A DNA stretch of 64,000 nt from Pterois miles (taxonomy: Eukaryota > Chordata > Actinopteri > Perciformes > Scorpaenidae), in the NCBI GenBank assembly GCA_947000775.1, contig CAMQGK010000637.1, positions 17,502,001 through 17,566,000 of the forward strand, in the 5' to 3' direction. Positions 24,833-37,400 of the stretch are shown here, in pieces. The translations under genes and the position numbers were made by a program. Position 1 is the first letter of the stretch, and each line of letters opens with the position of its first letter. Under the pieces are notes generated by a model that was not told the origin of the DNA, did no database searches, and saw only the letters and a program-made list of their open reading frames with translations.

Positions 24833-24873
24833 GTCATGTTATAGCGTGTAAAATGATTCTATGGTGGAAAGAA
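24833..24873 (+). repeat. Sub-repeat A (41 bp) of the monomer
   Basis: It begins GTCATGTTATAGCGTGTAAA and runs through GATTCTATGGTGGAAAGAA to the next GTCAT. It is the closest relative of sub-repeat C. The CpG in TAGCGTG is very often TAGTGTG in other monomers. Confidence 0.65.
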
Positions 24874-26150
24874 GTCATTTCGTAAAATGTTGTAAAATTT
24901 TACAAAAAAAGTCATAGTATAGTATGTCGAAATTTTTCGATGAAAACGTCAAATTTTTTAGATGTTTAAAAAAATGATGGAAATGGATGTATTATAGTGT
25001 GTAAAATGATTCTGTGGTGGAAAGAAGTCATTTTGTGAAATGTTGTAAAATTTTACAAAAAAAACGTCATAGTATAGTATGTCGAAATTTTTTCGATGAA
25101 AACGTCAAATTTTTTAGATTTTGAAAAAAGCCATGGAAACGGTCATATTATAGCGTGTAAAATGATTCTATGGTGAAAAGAAGTCATTTCGTAAAATTTG
25201 TAAAATTTTACAAAAAAAGTCATAGTATATAGCATGTCGAAATTTTTCGATGAAAACGTCAAATTTTTTAGATGTTTAAAAAAATGATGGAAATGGACGT
25301 ATTATAGCGTGTAAAATGATTCTATGGTGGAAAGAAGTCATTTCGTAAAATGTTGTAAAATTTTACAAAAAAAAGTCATAGTATAGTATGTCGAAATTTT
25401 TTCGATGAAAACGTCAAATTTTTTAAATGTTGAAAAAAATCATGGAAATGGACGTATTATAGCGTGTAAAATGATTCTATGGTGAAAAGAAGTCATTTCG
25501 TAAAATGTAAAATTTTACAAAAAAAAGTCATAGTATAGTATGTCGAAATTTTTCGATGAAAACGTCAAATTTTTTAGATGATGAAAAAAACATGGAAACA
25601 GTCACGTTATAGCGTGTAAAATTATTCTATGGTGGAAAGAAGTCATTTCGTAAAATGTTGTAAAATTTTACAAAAAAAAGTCATAGTATAGCATGTCGAA
25701 ATTTTAATTCGATGAAAACGTTAAATTATTTAGATGTTGAAAAAAACCATGGAAATGGTCGTATTATAGCATGTAAAATGATTCTGTGGTGAAAAGAAGT
25801 CATTTTGTAAAATGTAAAATTTTACAAGAAAAACGTCATAGTATAGTATGTCGAAATTTTCCGATGAAAACGTGAAATTATTTAGATGTTTAAAAAAAAC
25901 ATGGAAACGGTCATATTATAGCGTGTAAAATGATTCTATGGTAGAAAGAAGTCATTTCGTAAAATGTTGTAAAATTTTACAAAAAACAGTCATAGTATAG
26001 AATGTCGAAATTTTTCGATGAAAACGTCAAATTTTTTAGATGATGAAAAAAAACATGGAAACAGTCATGTTATAGCGTGTAAAATGATTCTATGGTGGAA
26101 AGAAATCATTTCGTAAAATGTAAAATTTTACAAAAAAAACGTCATAGTAT

Positions 26151-29100
26151 AGTATGTCGAAATTTTCCGATGAAAACGTCAAATTTTTTAGATGTTTAAA
26201 AAAATCATGGAAATGGATCGTATTATAGTGTGTACAATGACTCTATGGTGGAAAGACGTCATTTCGTAAAATGTTGTAAAATTTTACAAAAAAAACGTCA
26301 TAGTATAGCATGTCGAAATTTTTCGATGAAAACGTCAAATTTTTTAGATGATGAAAAAAACCATGGAAACGGTCATGTTATAGCGTGTAAAATGATTCTA
26401 TGGTGGAAAGAAGTCATTTCGTAAAATGTTGTAAAATTTTACAAAAAAAGTCATAGTATAGTATGTCGAAATTTTTCCATGAAACCGTCAAATTTTTTAG
26501 ATGTTGAAAAAAAACCATGGAAATGGTCGTATTATACTGTGTAAAATGATTCTGTGGTGAAAAGAAATCATTTCGTAAAATGTAAAATTTTACATAAAAA
26601 GTCATAGTATAGTATGTCGAAATTTTTCGATGAAAACATAAAATTTTTTTAGATGTTGAAAAAAACCATGGAAACGGTCACGTTATAGCGTGTAAAATGA
26701 TTCTATGGTGGAAAGAAGTCATTTCGTAAAATGTAAAATTTTACGAAAAAAACGTCATAGTATAGTATGTCGAAATTTTTCGATTAAAACGTCAAATTAT
26801 TTAGATGTTGAAAAAAAACATGGAAATGGTCATATTATAGCGTGTGAAATGATTCTATGGTGAAAAGAAGTCATTTCGTAAAATGTAAAATTTTACAAAA
26901 AAAAGTCAGAGTATAGTATGTCGAAATTTTTCGATGAAAACGTCAAATTTTTTAGATGATGAAAAAAACCATGGAAATGGTCGTATTATAGCGTGTAAAA
27001 TGATTCTATGGTGGAAAGAAGTCATTTCGTAAAATGTTGTAAAATTTTACAAAAAAAACGTCATTGTATAGTATGTCAAAATTTTTCGATGAAAACGTCA
27101 AAATTTTTTAGATGTTTAAAAAAATGATGGAAATGGATGTATTATAGTGTGTAAAATGTTTCTATGGTGGAAAGAAGTCATTTCGTAAAATGTTGTAAAA
27201 TTTTCACAAAAAAAAGTCATAGTACAGTATGTCGAAATTTTTCGATGAAAACGTTAAATTTTTTAGATGTTGAAAAAAACCATGGAAATGGTCGTATTAT
27301 AGCGTGTGAAATGATTCTATGGTGAAAAGAAGTCATTTCGTAAATGTAAAATTTTAAAAAAAAATTCATAGTATAGTATGTCGAAATTTTTCGATGAAAA
27401 CGTCATATTTTTTAGATGATGAAAAAAACCATGGAAATGGTCGTGTTACAGCGTGTAAAATGATTCTGTGGTGGAAAGAAGTCATTTCGTAAAATGTTGT
27501 AAAATTTTACAAAAAAAAGTCATAGTATGGCATGTCGAAATTTTTCGATGAAAACGTCAAATTTTTTTAGATATTTAAAAAAAACATGGAAACGGTCATA
27601 TTATAGCGTGTAAAATGATTCTATGGTGGAAAGTAGTCATTTCGTAAAATGTTGTAAAATTTTACAAAAAAACGTCATAGTATAGCATGTCGAAATTTTT
27701 CGATGAAAACGTCAAATTATTTAGATGTTGAAAAAAACCATGGAAATGGTTGTATTATAGTGTGTAAAATGATTCTGTGGTGAAAAGAAATCATTTCGTA
27801 AAATGTAAAATTTTACATAAAAAACGTCATAGTATAGTATGTCGAAATTTTTCGATGAAAACGTCAAATTTTTTTAGATGTTGAAAAAAACCATGGAAAC
27901 AGATCACGTATTATAGCGTGTAAAATGATTCTATGGTGGAAAGAAGTCATTTCGTGAAATGTAAAATTTTACGAAAAAAACGTCATAGTATAGTATGTCG
28001 AAATTTTTCGATGAAAACGTCAAATTTTTTAGATGTTTAAAAAAATGATGGAAATGGATATATTATAGTGTGTAAAATGATTCTATGGTGGAAAGAAGTC
28101 ATTTCGTAAAATGTTGTAAAATTTTACAACAAAAAAGTCATAGTATAGTATGTCAAAAATTTTTCGATGAAAACGTCAAATTATTTAGATGTTGAAAAAA
28201 ACCATGGAAACGGTCGTATTATAGCGTGTAAAATGATTCTATGGTGAAAAGAAGTCATTTCGTAAAATGTAAAATTTTACAAAAAAAGTCATAGTATAGT
28301 ATGTCGAAATTTTTCGATGAAAACGTCAAATTATTTAGATGTTTAAAAAAAACATGGAAATGGTCGTATTATAGCGTGTAAAATGATTCTATGGTAAAAA
28401 GAAGTCATTTCGTAAAATGTTGTAAAATTTTACAAAAAAACGTCATAGTATAGCATGTCGAAATTTTTCGATGAAAACGTTAAATTATTTAGATGTTGAA
28501 AAAAACCATGGAAATGGTCGTATTATAGTGTGTAAAATGATTCTGTGGTGAAAAGAAATCATTTCGTAAAATGTAAAATTTTACATAAAAAGTCATAGTA
28601 TAGTATGTCGAAATTTTTCGATGAAAACATCAAATTTTTTTAGATGTTGGAAAAAAACCATGGAAACAGTCCATTATAGCGTGTAAAATGATTCTATGGT
28701 GGAAAGAAGTCATTTCGTAAAATTGTAAAATTTTACGAAAAAAACGTCATAGTATAGTATGTCGAAATTTTTCGATGAAAACGTCAAATTTTTTAAGATG
28801 TTTAAAAAAATGATGGAAATGGATGTATTATAGTGTGTAAAATGATTCTATGGTGGAAAGAAGTCATTTTGTAAAATGTTGTAAAATTTTACAAAAAAAG
28901 TCATAGTATAGTATGTCGAAATTTTTTCATGAAAACGTTAAATTGTTTAGATGTTGAAAAAAACATGGAAACGGTCATATTATAGCGTATAAAATGATTC
29001 TATGGTAGAAAGAAGTCATTTCGTAAAATGTTGTAAAATTTTACAAAAAAACGTCATAGTATAGTATGTCGAAATTTTATTCGATGAAAACGTTAAATTA

Positions 29101-29887
29101 TTTAGATGTTGAAAAAAAACATGGAAATGGTCGTATTATAGCGTTTAAAATGATTCTGTGGTGAAAAGAAGTCATTTCGTAAAATGTAAGATTTTACAAA
29201 AAAAGTTATAGTATAGTATGTCGAGATTTTGTCGATGAAAACGTCAAATTTTTTAGATGTTGAAAAAAAACCATGGAAATGGTCGTATTATAGAGTGTAA
29301 AATGATTCTATGGTGGAAAGAAGTCATTTCGTAAAATGTTGTAAAATTTTACAAGAAAAATGTCATAGTATAGTATGTCGAATTTTTTCGATGAAAACAT
29401 CAAATTTTTTTAGATTTTGAAAAAAACCCATGGAAATGGTTGTATTATAGCGTGTGAAATGATTCTATGGTGGAAAGAAGTCATTTCGTAAAATGTTTAA
29501 AATTTTACAAAAAAAGTCATAAGAAATTTTTCGATGAAAACGTCAAATTTTTTAGATGATGAAAAAAAACATGGAAACAGTCATGTTATAGCGTGTAAAA
29601 TGATTCTATGGTGGAAAGAAGTCATTTCGTAAAATGTAAAATTTTACAAAAAAAGTCATAGTATAGTATGTCGAAATTTTTCGATGAAAACGTCAAATTT
29701 TTTAGATATTTAAAAAAAACATGGAAACGGTCATATTATAGCGTGTAAAATGATTCTATGGTGGAAAGAAGTCATTTCGTAAAATGTTGTAAAATTTTCA
29801 CAAAAAAAGTCATAGTATAGCATGTCGAAATTTTTCGATGAAAACGTTAAATTTTTTAGATGTTGAAAAAAAACATGGAAATGGTCG
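26151..29887 (+). repeat. 8-kb-type HOR, copy 1 (partial)
   Basis: The first copy of the marker series that dominates the right half. It has CGATTAAAACGTCAAATTA near 26782, CGTCATTGTATAG near 27059, TTTTTTAAG at 28789, CGAGATTTTGTCG at 29222 and a monomer lacking GTATAGTATGTCG at about 29516. The same order occurs near 34.6-37.1, 43.2-45.8 and, shortened, 52.2-53.9 kb. No gene is present. Confidence 0.7.
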
Positions 29888-29990
29888 TATTTAGGGTGGG
29901 CCAGTAATCATAAAAACAGTTGTTGTTGAAATTTTTCAATGAAAACATGGAAATATGTTGGAAAAAAACCATGGAAACGCACTTATAGCG
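29888..29990. repeat. Disrupted patch with unfamiliar sequence
   Basis: The expected GTCGTATTATAGCGTG is replaced by GTATTTAGGGTGGGCCAGTA and ATCATAAAAACAGTTGTTGTTG. Satellite then resumes in a compressed form and is normal from about 29990. GGGTGGGCCAG has no counterpart in other monomers. It falls at the right edge of the copy-1 HOR markers, so it may be a block junction or a misassembly. Confidence 0.55.
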
Positions 29991-32900
29991 TGTGAAATGA
30001 TTCTATGGTGAAAAGAAGTCATTTCGTAAAATGTAAAATTTTACAAAAAAAACGTCATAGTATAGCATGTCGAAATTTTTCGATGAAAACGTCAAATTAT
30101 TTAGATGTTGAAAAAAAACATGGAAATGGTGGTATTATAGTGTGTAAAATGATTCTGTGGTGAAAAGAAGTCATTTCGTAAAATGTAAAATTTTACAAAA
30201 AAAGTCATAGTATAGTATGTCGAAATTTTTCGATGAAAACATCAAATTTTTTTAGATGTTGAAAAAAAACCATGGAAACGGTCACATTATAGCGTGTAAA
30301 ATGATTCTATGGTGGAAAGAAGTCATTTCGTAAAATGTAAAATTTTACGAAAAAAAAGTCATAGTATAGTATGTCGAAATTTTTCGATGAAAACATCAAA
30401 TTTTTTGGATGTTTAAAAAAAAGATGGAAATGGTTTATTATAGCTGTGTAAAATGATTCTATGGTGGAAAGAAGTCATTTCGTAAAATGTTGTAAAATTT
30501 TACAAAAAAAACGTCATAGTATAGTATGTCAGAATTTTTTCGATGAAAACGTCAAATTATTTAGATGTTGAAAAAAACCATGGAAATGGTCGTATTATAG
30601 CGTGTAAAATGATTCTATGGTGAAAAGAAGTCATTTCGTAAAATGTAAAATTTTACAAAAAAAGTCATAGTATAGTATGTCGAAATTTTTCGATGAAAAC
30701 GTCAAATTTTTTAGATGATGAAAAAAAACATGGAAACAGTCACGTTATAGCGTGTAAAATGATTCTATGGTGGAAAGAAGTCATTTCGTAAAATGTTGTA
30801 AAATTTTACGAAAAAAACGTCATAGTATAGTATGTCGAAATTTTAATTCGATGAAAACGTCAAATTTTTTAGATGTTTAAAAAAACCATGGAAATGGATG
30901 TATTATAGTGTGTAAAATGATTCTGTGGTGGAAAGAAGTCATTTCGTAAAATGTTGTAAAATTTTCACAAAAAAAAAGTCATAGTATAGTATGTCGAAAT
31001 TTTCCGATGAAAACGTTAAATTTTTTAGATGTTTAAAAAAAACATGGAAACGGTCATATTATAGCGTGTAAAATGATTCTATGGTAGAAAGAAGTCATTT
31101 CGTAAAATGTTGTAAAATTTTACAAAAAAACGTCATAGTATAGCATGTCGAAATTTTATTTCGATGAAAACGTTAAATTATTTAGATGTTGAAAAAAACC
31201 ATGGAAATGGTCGTATTATAGTGTGTAAAATGATTCTGTGGTGAAAAGAAGTCATTTCGTAAACTGTAAAATTTTACAAAAAAAAGTCATAGTATAGTAT
31301 GTCGAAATTTTTCGATGAAAACGTCAAATTATTTAGATGTTGAAAAAAACCATGGAAATGGTCGTATTATAGCGTGTAAAATGATTCTATGGTGGAAAGA
31401 AGTCATTTCGTAAAATGTAAAATTTTACAAAAAAAAGTCATAGTATAGTATGTCGAAATTTTTCGATGAAAACGTTTAATTTTTTAGATTTTGAAAAAAG
31501 CCATGGAAACAGTCATATTATAGCGTGTAAAATGATTCTATGGTGGAAAGAAGTCATTTCGTAAAATGTTTTAAAATTTTACAAAAAAAGTCATAGTATA
31601 GAATGTCGAAATTTTTCCATGAAAACGTCAAATTTTTTAGATGATGAAAAAAAACATGGAAACAGTCACGTTATAGCGTGTAAAATGATTCTATGGTGGA
31701 AAGAAATCATTTCGTAAAATGTAAAATTTTACGAAAAAAACGTCATAGTATAGTATGTCGAAATTTTTCGATGAAAACGTCAAATTTTTTAGATGTTGAA
31801 AAAAAACATGGAAACGGTCGCATTATAGCGTGTAAAATGATTCTATGGTGGAAAGAAGTCATTTCGTAAAATGTAAAATTTTACAAAAAAAGTCATAGTA
31901 TAGTATGTCGAAATTTTTCGATGAAAACGTCAAATTTTTTAGATTATGAAAAAAAACATGGAAAGGAGTCACGTTATAGCGTGTAAAATGATTCTATGGT
32001 GGAAAGAAGTCATTTCGTAAAATGTTGTAAAATTTTACGAAAAAAACGTCATAGTATAGTATGTCAAAATTTTTCGATGAAAACGTCAAATTTTTTAGAT
32101 GTTTAAAAAAATGATGGAAATGGATGTATTATAGTGTGTAAAATGTTTCTATGGTGGAAAGAAGTCATTTCGTAAAATGTTGTAAAATTTTCACAAAAAA
32201 AAGTCATAGTATAGTATGTCGAAATTTTTCCATGAAAACGTTAAATTTTTTAGATGTTGAAAAAAAACATGGAAATGGTCGTATTATAGCGTGTGAAATG
32301 ATTCTATGGTGAAAAGAAGTCATTTCGTAAATGTTAAATTTTACAAAAAAAACGTCATAGTATAGCATGTCGAAATTTTTCGATGAAAACGTTAAATTAT
32401 TTAGATGTTGAAAAAAACCATGGAAATGGTGGTATTATAGTGTGTAAAATGATTCTGTGGTGAAAAGAAATCATTTCGTAAAATGTAAAATTTTACATAA
32501 AAAGTCATAGTATAGTATGTCGAAATTTTTCGATGAAAACATGAAATTTTTTTAGATGTTGAAAAAAAACCATGGAGAATAGTCACATTATAGCGTGTAA
32601 AATGATTCTATGGTGGAAAGAAATCATTTCGTAAAATGTAAAATTTTACAAAAAAAACATCATAGTATAGTATGTCGAAATTTTTCGATGAAAACATCAA
32701 ATTTTTTAGATGTTTAAAAAAATGATGGAAATGGATTTATTATAGTGTGTAAAATGATTCTATGGTGGAAAGAAGTCATTTCGTAAAATGTTGTAAAATT
32801 TTACAAAAAAAAGTCATAGTATAGTATGTCGAATTTTTTCGATGAAAACGTCAAATTATTTAGATGTTGAAAAAAACCATGGAAATGGTCGTATTATAGC

Positions 32901-34499
32901 GTGTAAAATGATTCTATGGTGAAAAGAAGTCATTTCGTAAAATGTAAAATTTTACAAAAAAAGTCATAGTATAGTATGTCGAAATTTTTCGATGAAAACG
33001 TCAAATTTTTTAGATGTTTGAAAAAATGATGGAAATGGTCACGTATTATAGTGTGTAAAATGATTCTATGGTGGAAAGAAGTCATTTCGTAAAATGTTGT
33101 AAAATTTTACAAAAAAAAGTCATAGTATAGTATGTCGAAATTTATTCGATGAAAACGTCAAATTTTTTAGATGATGAAAAAAACATGGAAACAGTCACGT
33201 TATAGCGTGTAAAATGATTCTATGGTGGAAAGAAGTCATTTCGTAAAATGTTGTAAAATTTTACAAAAAAAAGTCATAGTATAGCATGTCGAAATTTTAA
33301 TTCGATGAAAACGTTAAATTATTTAGATGTTGAAAAAAACCATGGAAATGGTCGTATTATAGCGTGTAAAATGATTCTGTGGTAGAAAAGAAGTCATTTC
33401 GTAAAATGTTGTAAAATTTTACAAAAAAAACGTCATAGTATAGTATGTCGAAATTTTCCGATGAAAACGTTAAATTATTTAGATGTTTGAAAAAAAACAT
33501 GGAAACGGTCATATTATAGCGTGTAAAATGATTCTATGGTAGAAAGAAGTCATTTCGTAAAATGTAAAATTTTACAAAAAAAGTCATAGTATAGTATGTC
33601 GAAATTTTTCGATGAAAACGTCAAATTTTTTAGATGATGAAAAAAAAACCATGGAAACAGTCACGTTATAGCGTGTAAAATGATTCTATGGTGGAAAGAA
33701 GTCATTTCGTAAAATGTAAAATTTTACAAAAAAAAAGTCATAGTATAGTATGTCGAAATTTTTCGATGAAAACGTGAAATTGTTTAGATATTTAAAAAAA
33801 CATGGAAATGGTCGTATTATAGCGTGTAAAATGATTCTATGGTGGAAAGAAGTCATTTCGTAAAATGTTGTAAAATTTTACAAAAAAACGTCATAGTATA
33901 GCATGTCGAAATTTTTCGATGAAAACGTCAAATTATTTAGATGTTGAAAAAAACCATGGAAACGGTCATATTATAGCGTGTAAAATGATTCTATGGTGGA
34001 AAGAAGTCATTTCGTAAAATGTTGTAAAATTTTACAAAAAAAGTCATAGTATAGTATGTCGAAATTTTTCGATGAAAACTGTCAAATTTTTTTAGATGTT
34101 GAAAAAAACCATGGAAATGGTCGTATTATAGTGTGTAAAATGATTCTATGGTGGAAAGAAGTCATTTCGTAAAATGTAAAATTTTACGATAAAAAGTCAT
34201 AGTATAGTATGTCGAAATTTTTCGATGAAAACATAAAATTTTTTTAGATGTTGAAAAAAACCATGGAAACAGTCACGTTATAGCGTGTGAAATGATTCTA
34301 TGGTGGAAAGAAGTCATTTCGTAAAATGTAAAATTTTACAAAAAAAACGTCATAGTATAGTATGTCGAAATTTTTCGATTAAAACGTCAAATTATTTAGA
34401 TGTTGAAAAAAAACATGGAAATGGTCGTATTATAGCGTGTGAAATGATTCTATGGTGAAAAGAAGTCATTTCGTAAATGTAAAATTTTACAAAAAAAAA
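29991..34499 (+). repeat. Satellite block with the 5-monomer cassette
   Basis: Regular monomers without a gene. Between about 31943 and 32700 it holds a recurring cassette with ordered features: GATTATGAAAA, then GTCAAAATTTTTCG with GATGTTTAAAAAAATGATGG, then ATGTTTCTATGG with TTTTCACAAAA, then TTCCATGAAAACGTTAAAT with GCGTGTGAAATG, then GAAATGGTGG with ACATAAAAAGTC. The same cassette starts near 19209, 38281 and 46978, and recurs with GATGATG in place of GATTATG elsewhere. Confidence 0.65.
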
Positions 34500-37400
34500 G
34501 TCAGAGTATAGTATGTCGAAATTTTTCGATGAAAACGTCAAATTTTTTAGATGATGAAAAAAACCATGGAAACGGTCGTATTATAGCGTGTAAAATGATT
34601 CTATGGTGGAAAGAAGTCATTTCGTAAAATATTGTAAAATTTTACAAAAAAAATGTCATTGTATAGTATGTCAAAATTTTTCGATGAAAACGTCAAAATT
34701 TTTAGATGTTTAAAAAAATGATGGAAATGGATGTATTATAGTGTGTAAAATGTTTCTATGGTGGAAAGAAGTCACTTCGTAAAATGTTGTAAAATTTTCA
34801 CAAAAAAAAGTCATAGTACAGTATGTCGAAATTTTTCAATGAAAACGTTAAATTTTTTAGATGTTGAAAAAAAAACATGGAAATGGTCGTATTATAGCGT
34901 GTGAAATGATTCCATGGTGAAAAGAAGTCATTTCCTAAATGTAAAATTTAAAAAAAAAAATTCATAGTATAGTATGTCGAAATTTTTCGATGAAAACGTC
35001 AAATTTTTTAGATGATGAAAAAAACCATGGAAACAGTCATGTTATAGCGTGTAAAATGATTCTATGGTGGAAAGAAGTCATTTCGTAAAATGTTGTAAAA
35101 TTTTACAAAAAAAAGTCATAGTATAGCATGTCGAAATTTTTCGACGAAAACGTCAAATTGTTTAGATATTTAAAAAAAACATGGAAACGGTCATATTATA
35201 GCGTGTAAAATGATTCTATGGTAGAAAGTAGTCATTTCGTAAAATGTTGTAAAATTTTACAAAAAAACGTCATAGTATAGCATGTCGAAATTTTTCGATG
35301 AAAACGTTAAATTATTTAGATGTTGAAAAAAACCATGGAAATGGTTGTATTATAGTGTGTAAAATGCTTCTGTGGTGAAAAGAAATCATTTCGTAAAATG
35401 TAAAATTTTACATAAAAAGTCATAGTATAGTATGTCGAAATTTTTCGATGAAAACATGAAATTTTTTTAGATGTTGAAAAAAAACCATGGAAACAGTCAC
35501 GTTATAGCGTGTAAAATGATTCTATGGTGGAAAGAAGTCATTTCGTAAAATGTAAAATTTTACGAAAAAAACGTCATAGTATAGTATGTCGAAATTTTTC
35601 GATGAAAACGTCAAATTTTTTAGATGTTTAAAAAAATGATGGAAATGGATGTATTATAGTGTGTAAAATGATTCTATGGTGGAAAGAAGTCATTTCGTAA
35701 AATGTTGTAAAATTTTACAACAAAGAAGTCATAGTATAGTATGTCAAAAATTTTCGATGAAAACGTCAAATTGTTTAGATGATGAAAAAAACCATGGAAA
35801 CAGTCATGTTATAGCGTGTAAAATGATTCTATGGTGAAAAGAAGTCATTTCGTAAAATGTAAAATTTTACAAAAAAAAGTCATAGTATAGTATGTCGAAA
35901 TTTTTCGATGAAAACGTCAAATTGTTTAGATATTTAAAAAAAACATGGAAACGGTCATATTATAGCGTGTAAAATGATTCTATGGTAGAAAGAAGTCATT
36001 TCGTAAAATGTTGTAAAATTTTACAAAAAACGTCATAGTATAGCATGTCGAAATTTTTCGATGAAAACGTTAAATTATTTGGATGTTGAAAAAAACCATG
36101 GAAATGGTCGTATTATAGTGTGTAAAATGATTCTGTGGTGAAAAGAAATCATCTCGTAAAATGTAAAATTTTACATAAAAAGTCATAGTATAGTATGTCG
36201 AAATTTTTCGATGAAAACATGGAATTTTTTTATATGTTGGAAAAAAACCATGGAAACAGTCACGTTATAGCGTGTAAAATGATTCTATGATGGAAAGAAG
36301 TCATTTTGTAAAATGTAAAATTTTACGAAAAAAACGTCATAGTATAGTATGTCGAAATTTTTCGATGAAAACGTCAAATTTTTTAAGTTGTTTAAAAAAA
36401 TGATGGAAATGGATGTATTATAGTGTGTAAAATGATTCTATGGTGGAAAGAAGTCATTTTGTAAAATGTTGTAAAATTTTACAAAAAAAGTCATAGTATA
36501 GTATGTCGAAATTTTTTTCATGAAAACGTTAAATTGTTTAGATGTTTGAAAAAACATGGAAACGGTCATATTATAGCGTATAAAATGATGCTATGGTAGA
36601 AAGAAGTCATTTCGTAAAATGTTGTAAAATTTTACAAAAAAACGTCATAGTGTAGTATGTCGAAATTCTTCGATGAAAACGTTAAATTATTTAGATGTTG
36701 AAAAAAAACATGGAAATGGTCGTATTATAGCGTTTAAAATGATTCTGTGGTGAAAAGAAGTCATTTCGTAAAATGTAAGATTTTACAAAAAAAGTTATAG
36801 TATAGTATGTCGAGATTTTGTCGATGAAAACATCACATTTTTTTAGATGTTGAAAAAAAACCATGGAAATGGTTGTATTATAGATTGTAAAATGATTCTA
36901 TGGTGGAAAGAAGTCATTTCATAAAATGTTGTAAAATTTTACAAGAAAAATGTCATAGTATAGTATGTCGAATTTTTTCCATGAAAACATCAAATTTTTT
37001 TAGATGTTGAAAAAAACCCATGGAAATGGTTGTATTATAGCGTGTGAAATGATTCTATGGTGAAAAGAAGTCATTTCGTAAAATGTAAAATTTTACAAAA
37101 AAAGTCATAGAAATTTTTCGATGAAAACGTCAAATTGTTTAGATGATGAAAAAAAACATGGAAAGATGTTATAGCGTGTAAAATGATTTATGGTGGAAAT
37201 GTAAAATTAAATTTAAGTAGTTAGTTGTCGAAATTTTTGAGAGAAATTTTTGATATTTAAAAAAATGGGGTCATATTATAGGTGTAAAATGATTCTATGG
37301 TGGAAAGGATTTCGTAAAATGTTGTAAAATTTTAAAAAAGCATAGTTAGATGCGAAATTTTTCGATGAAACGTTAAATTATTTGGATGTTGAAAAAAAAT

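Larger units (their letters stand above)
24721..24873 (+). repeat. Representative intact monomer (153 bp)
   Basis: This is a clean reference copy, taken from one GTCATTTCGT landmark to the next. It contains, in order: the TTGTAAAATTTTACAA palindrome, an A7 run, CATAGTATAGCATG, the TCGAAATTTTTCGA dyad, the CENP-B-box-like motif, an AAATTTTTTAGATGATG segment, an A-rich stretch ending in CCAGGG (CCATGG in most copies), AAACAGTCATG, and TAGCGTGTAAAATGATTCTATGG. Two common length classes differ by 3 bp (ATGTTGTAAAA or ATGTAAAA before the palindrome centre). Variable A-runs account for most other length differences. Confidence 0.93.
22790..26150 (+). repeat. 3.6 kb repeat, copy 2
   Basis: The ends match copy 1 (see the marker pairs there): AAATGT-type monomer near 22791, ACATCATAG at 23552, GTAAAATTATT at 25616 and the GATGATG/CAGTCATG monomer near 26040. 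The centre holds the degraded patch at 24175-24295 and a different monomer order. Likely the product of unequal exchange followed by internal gains and losses. Confidence 0.55.

Noticed and set aside
24721..24873. Identity with known plant centromere satellites (rice CentO, maize CentC, Arabidopsis 180-bp)
   Set aside because: The length class is similar to the grass repeats, but I cannot see convincing sequence identity from memory. A database search of the monomer would decide.
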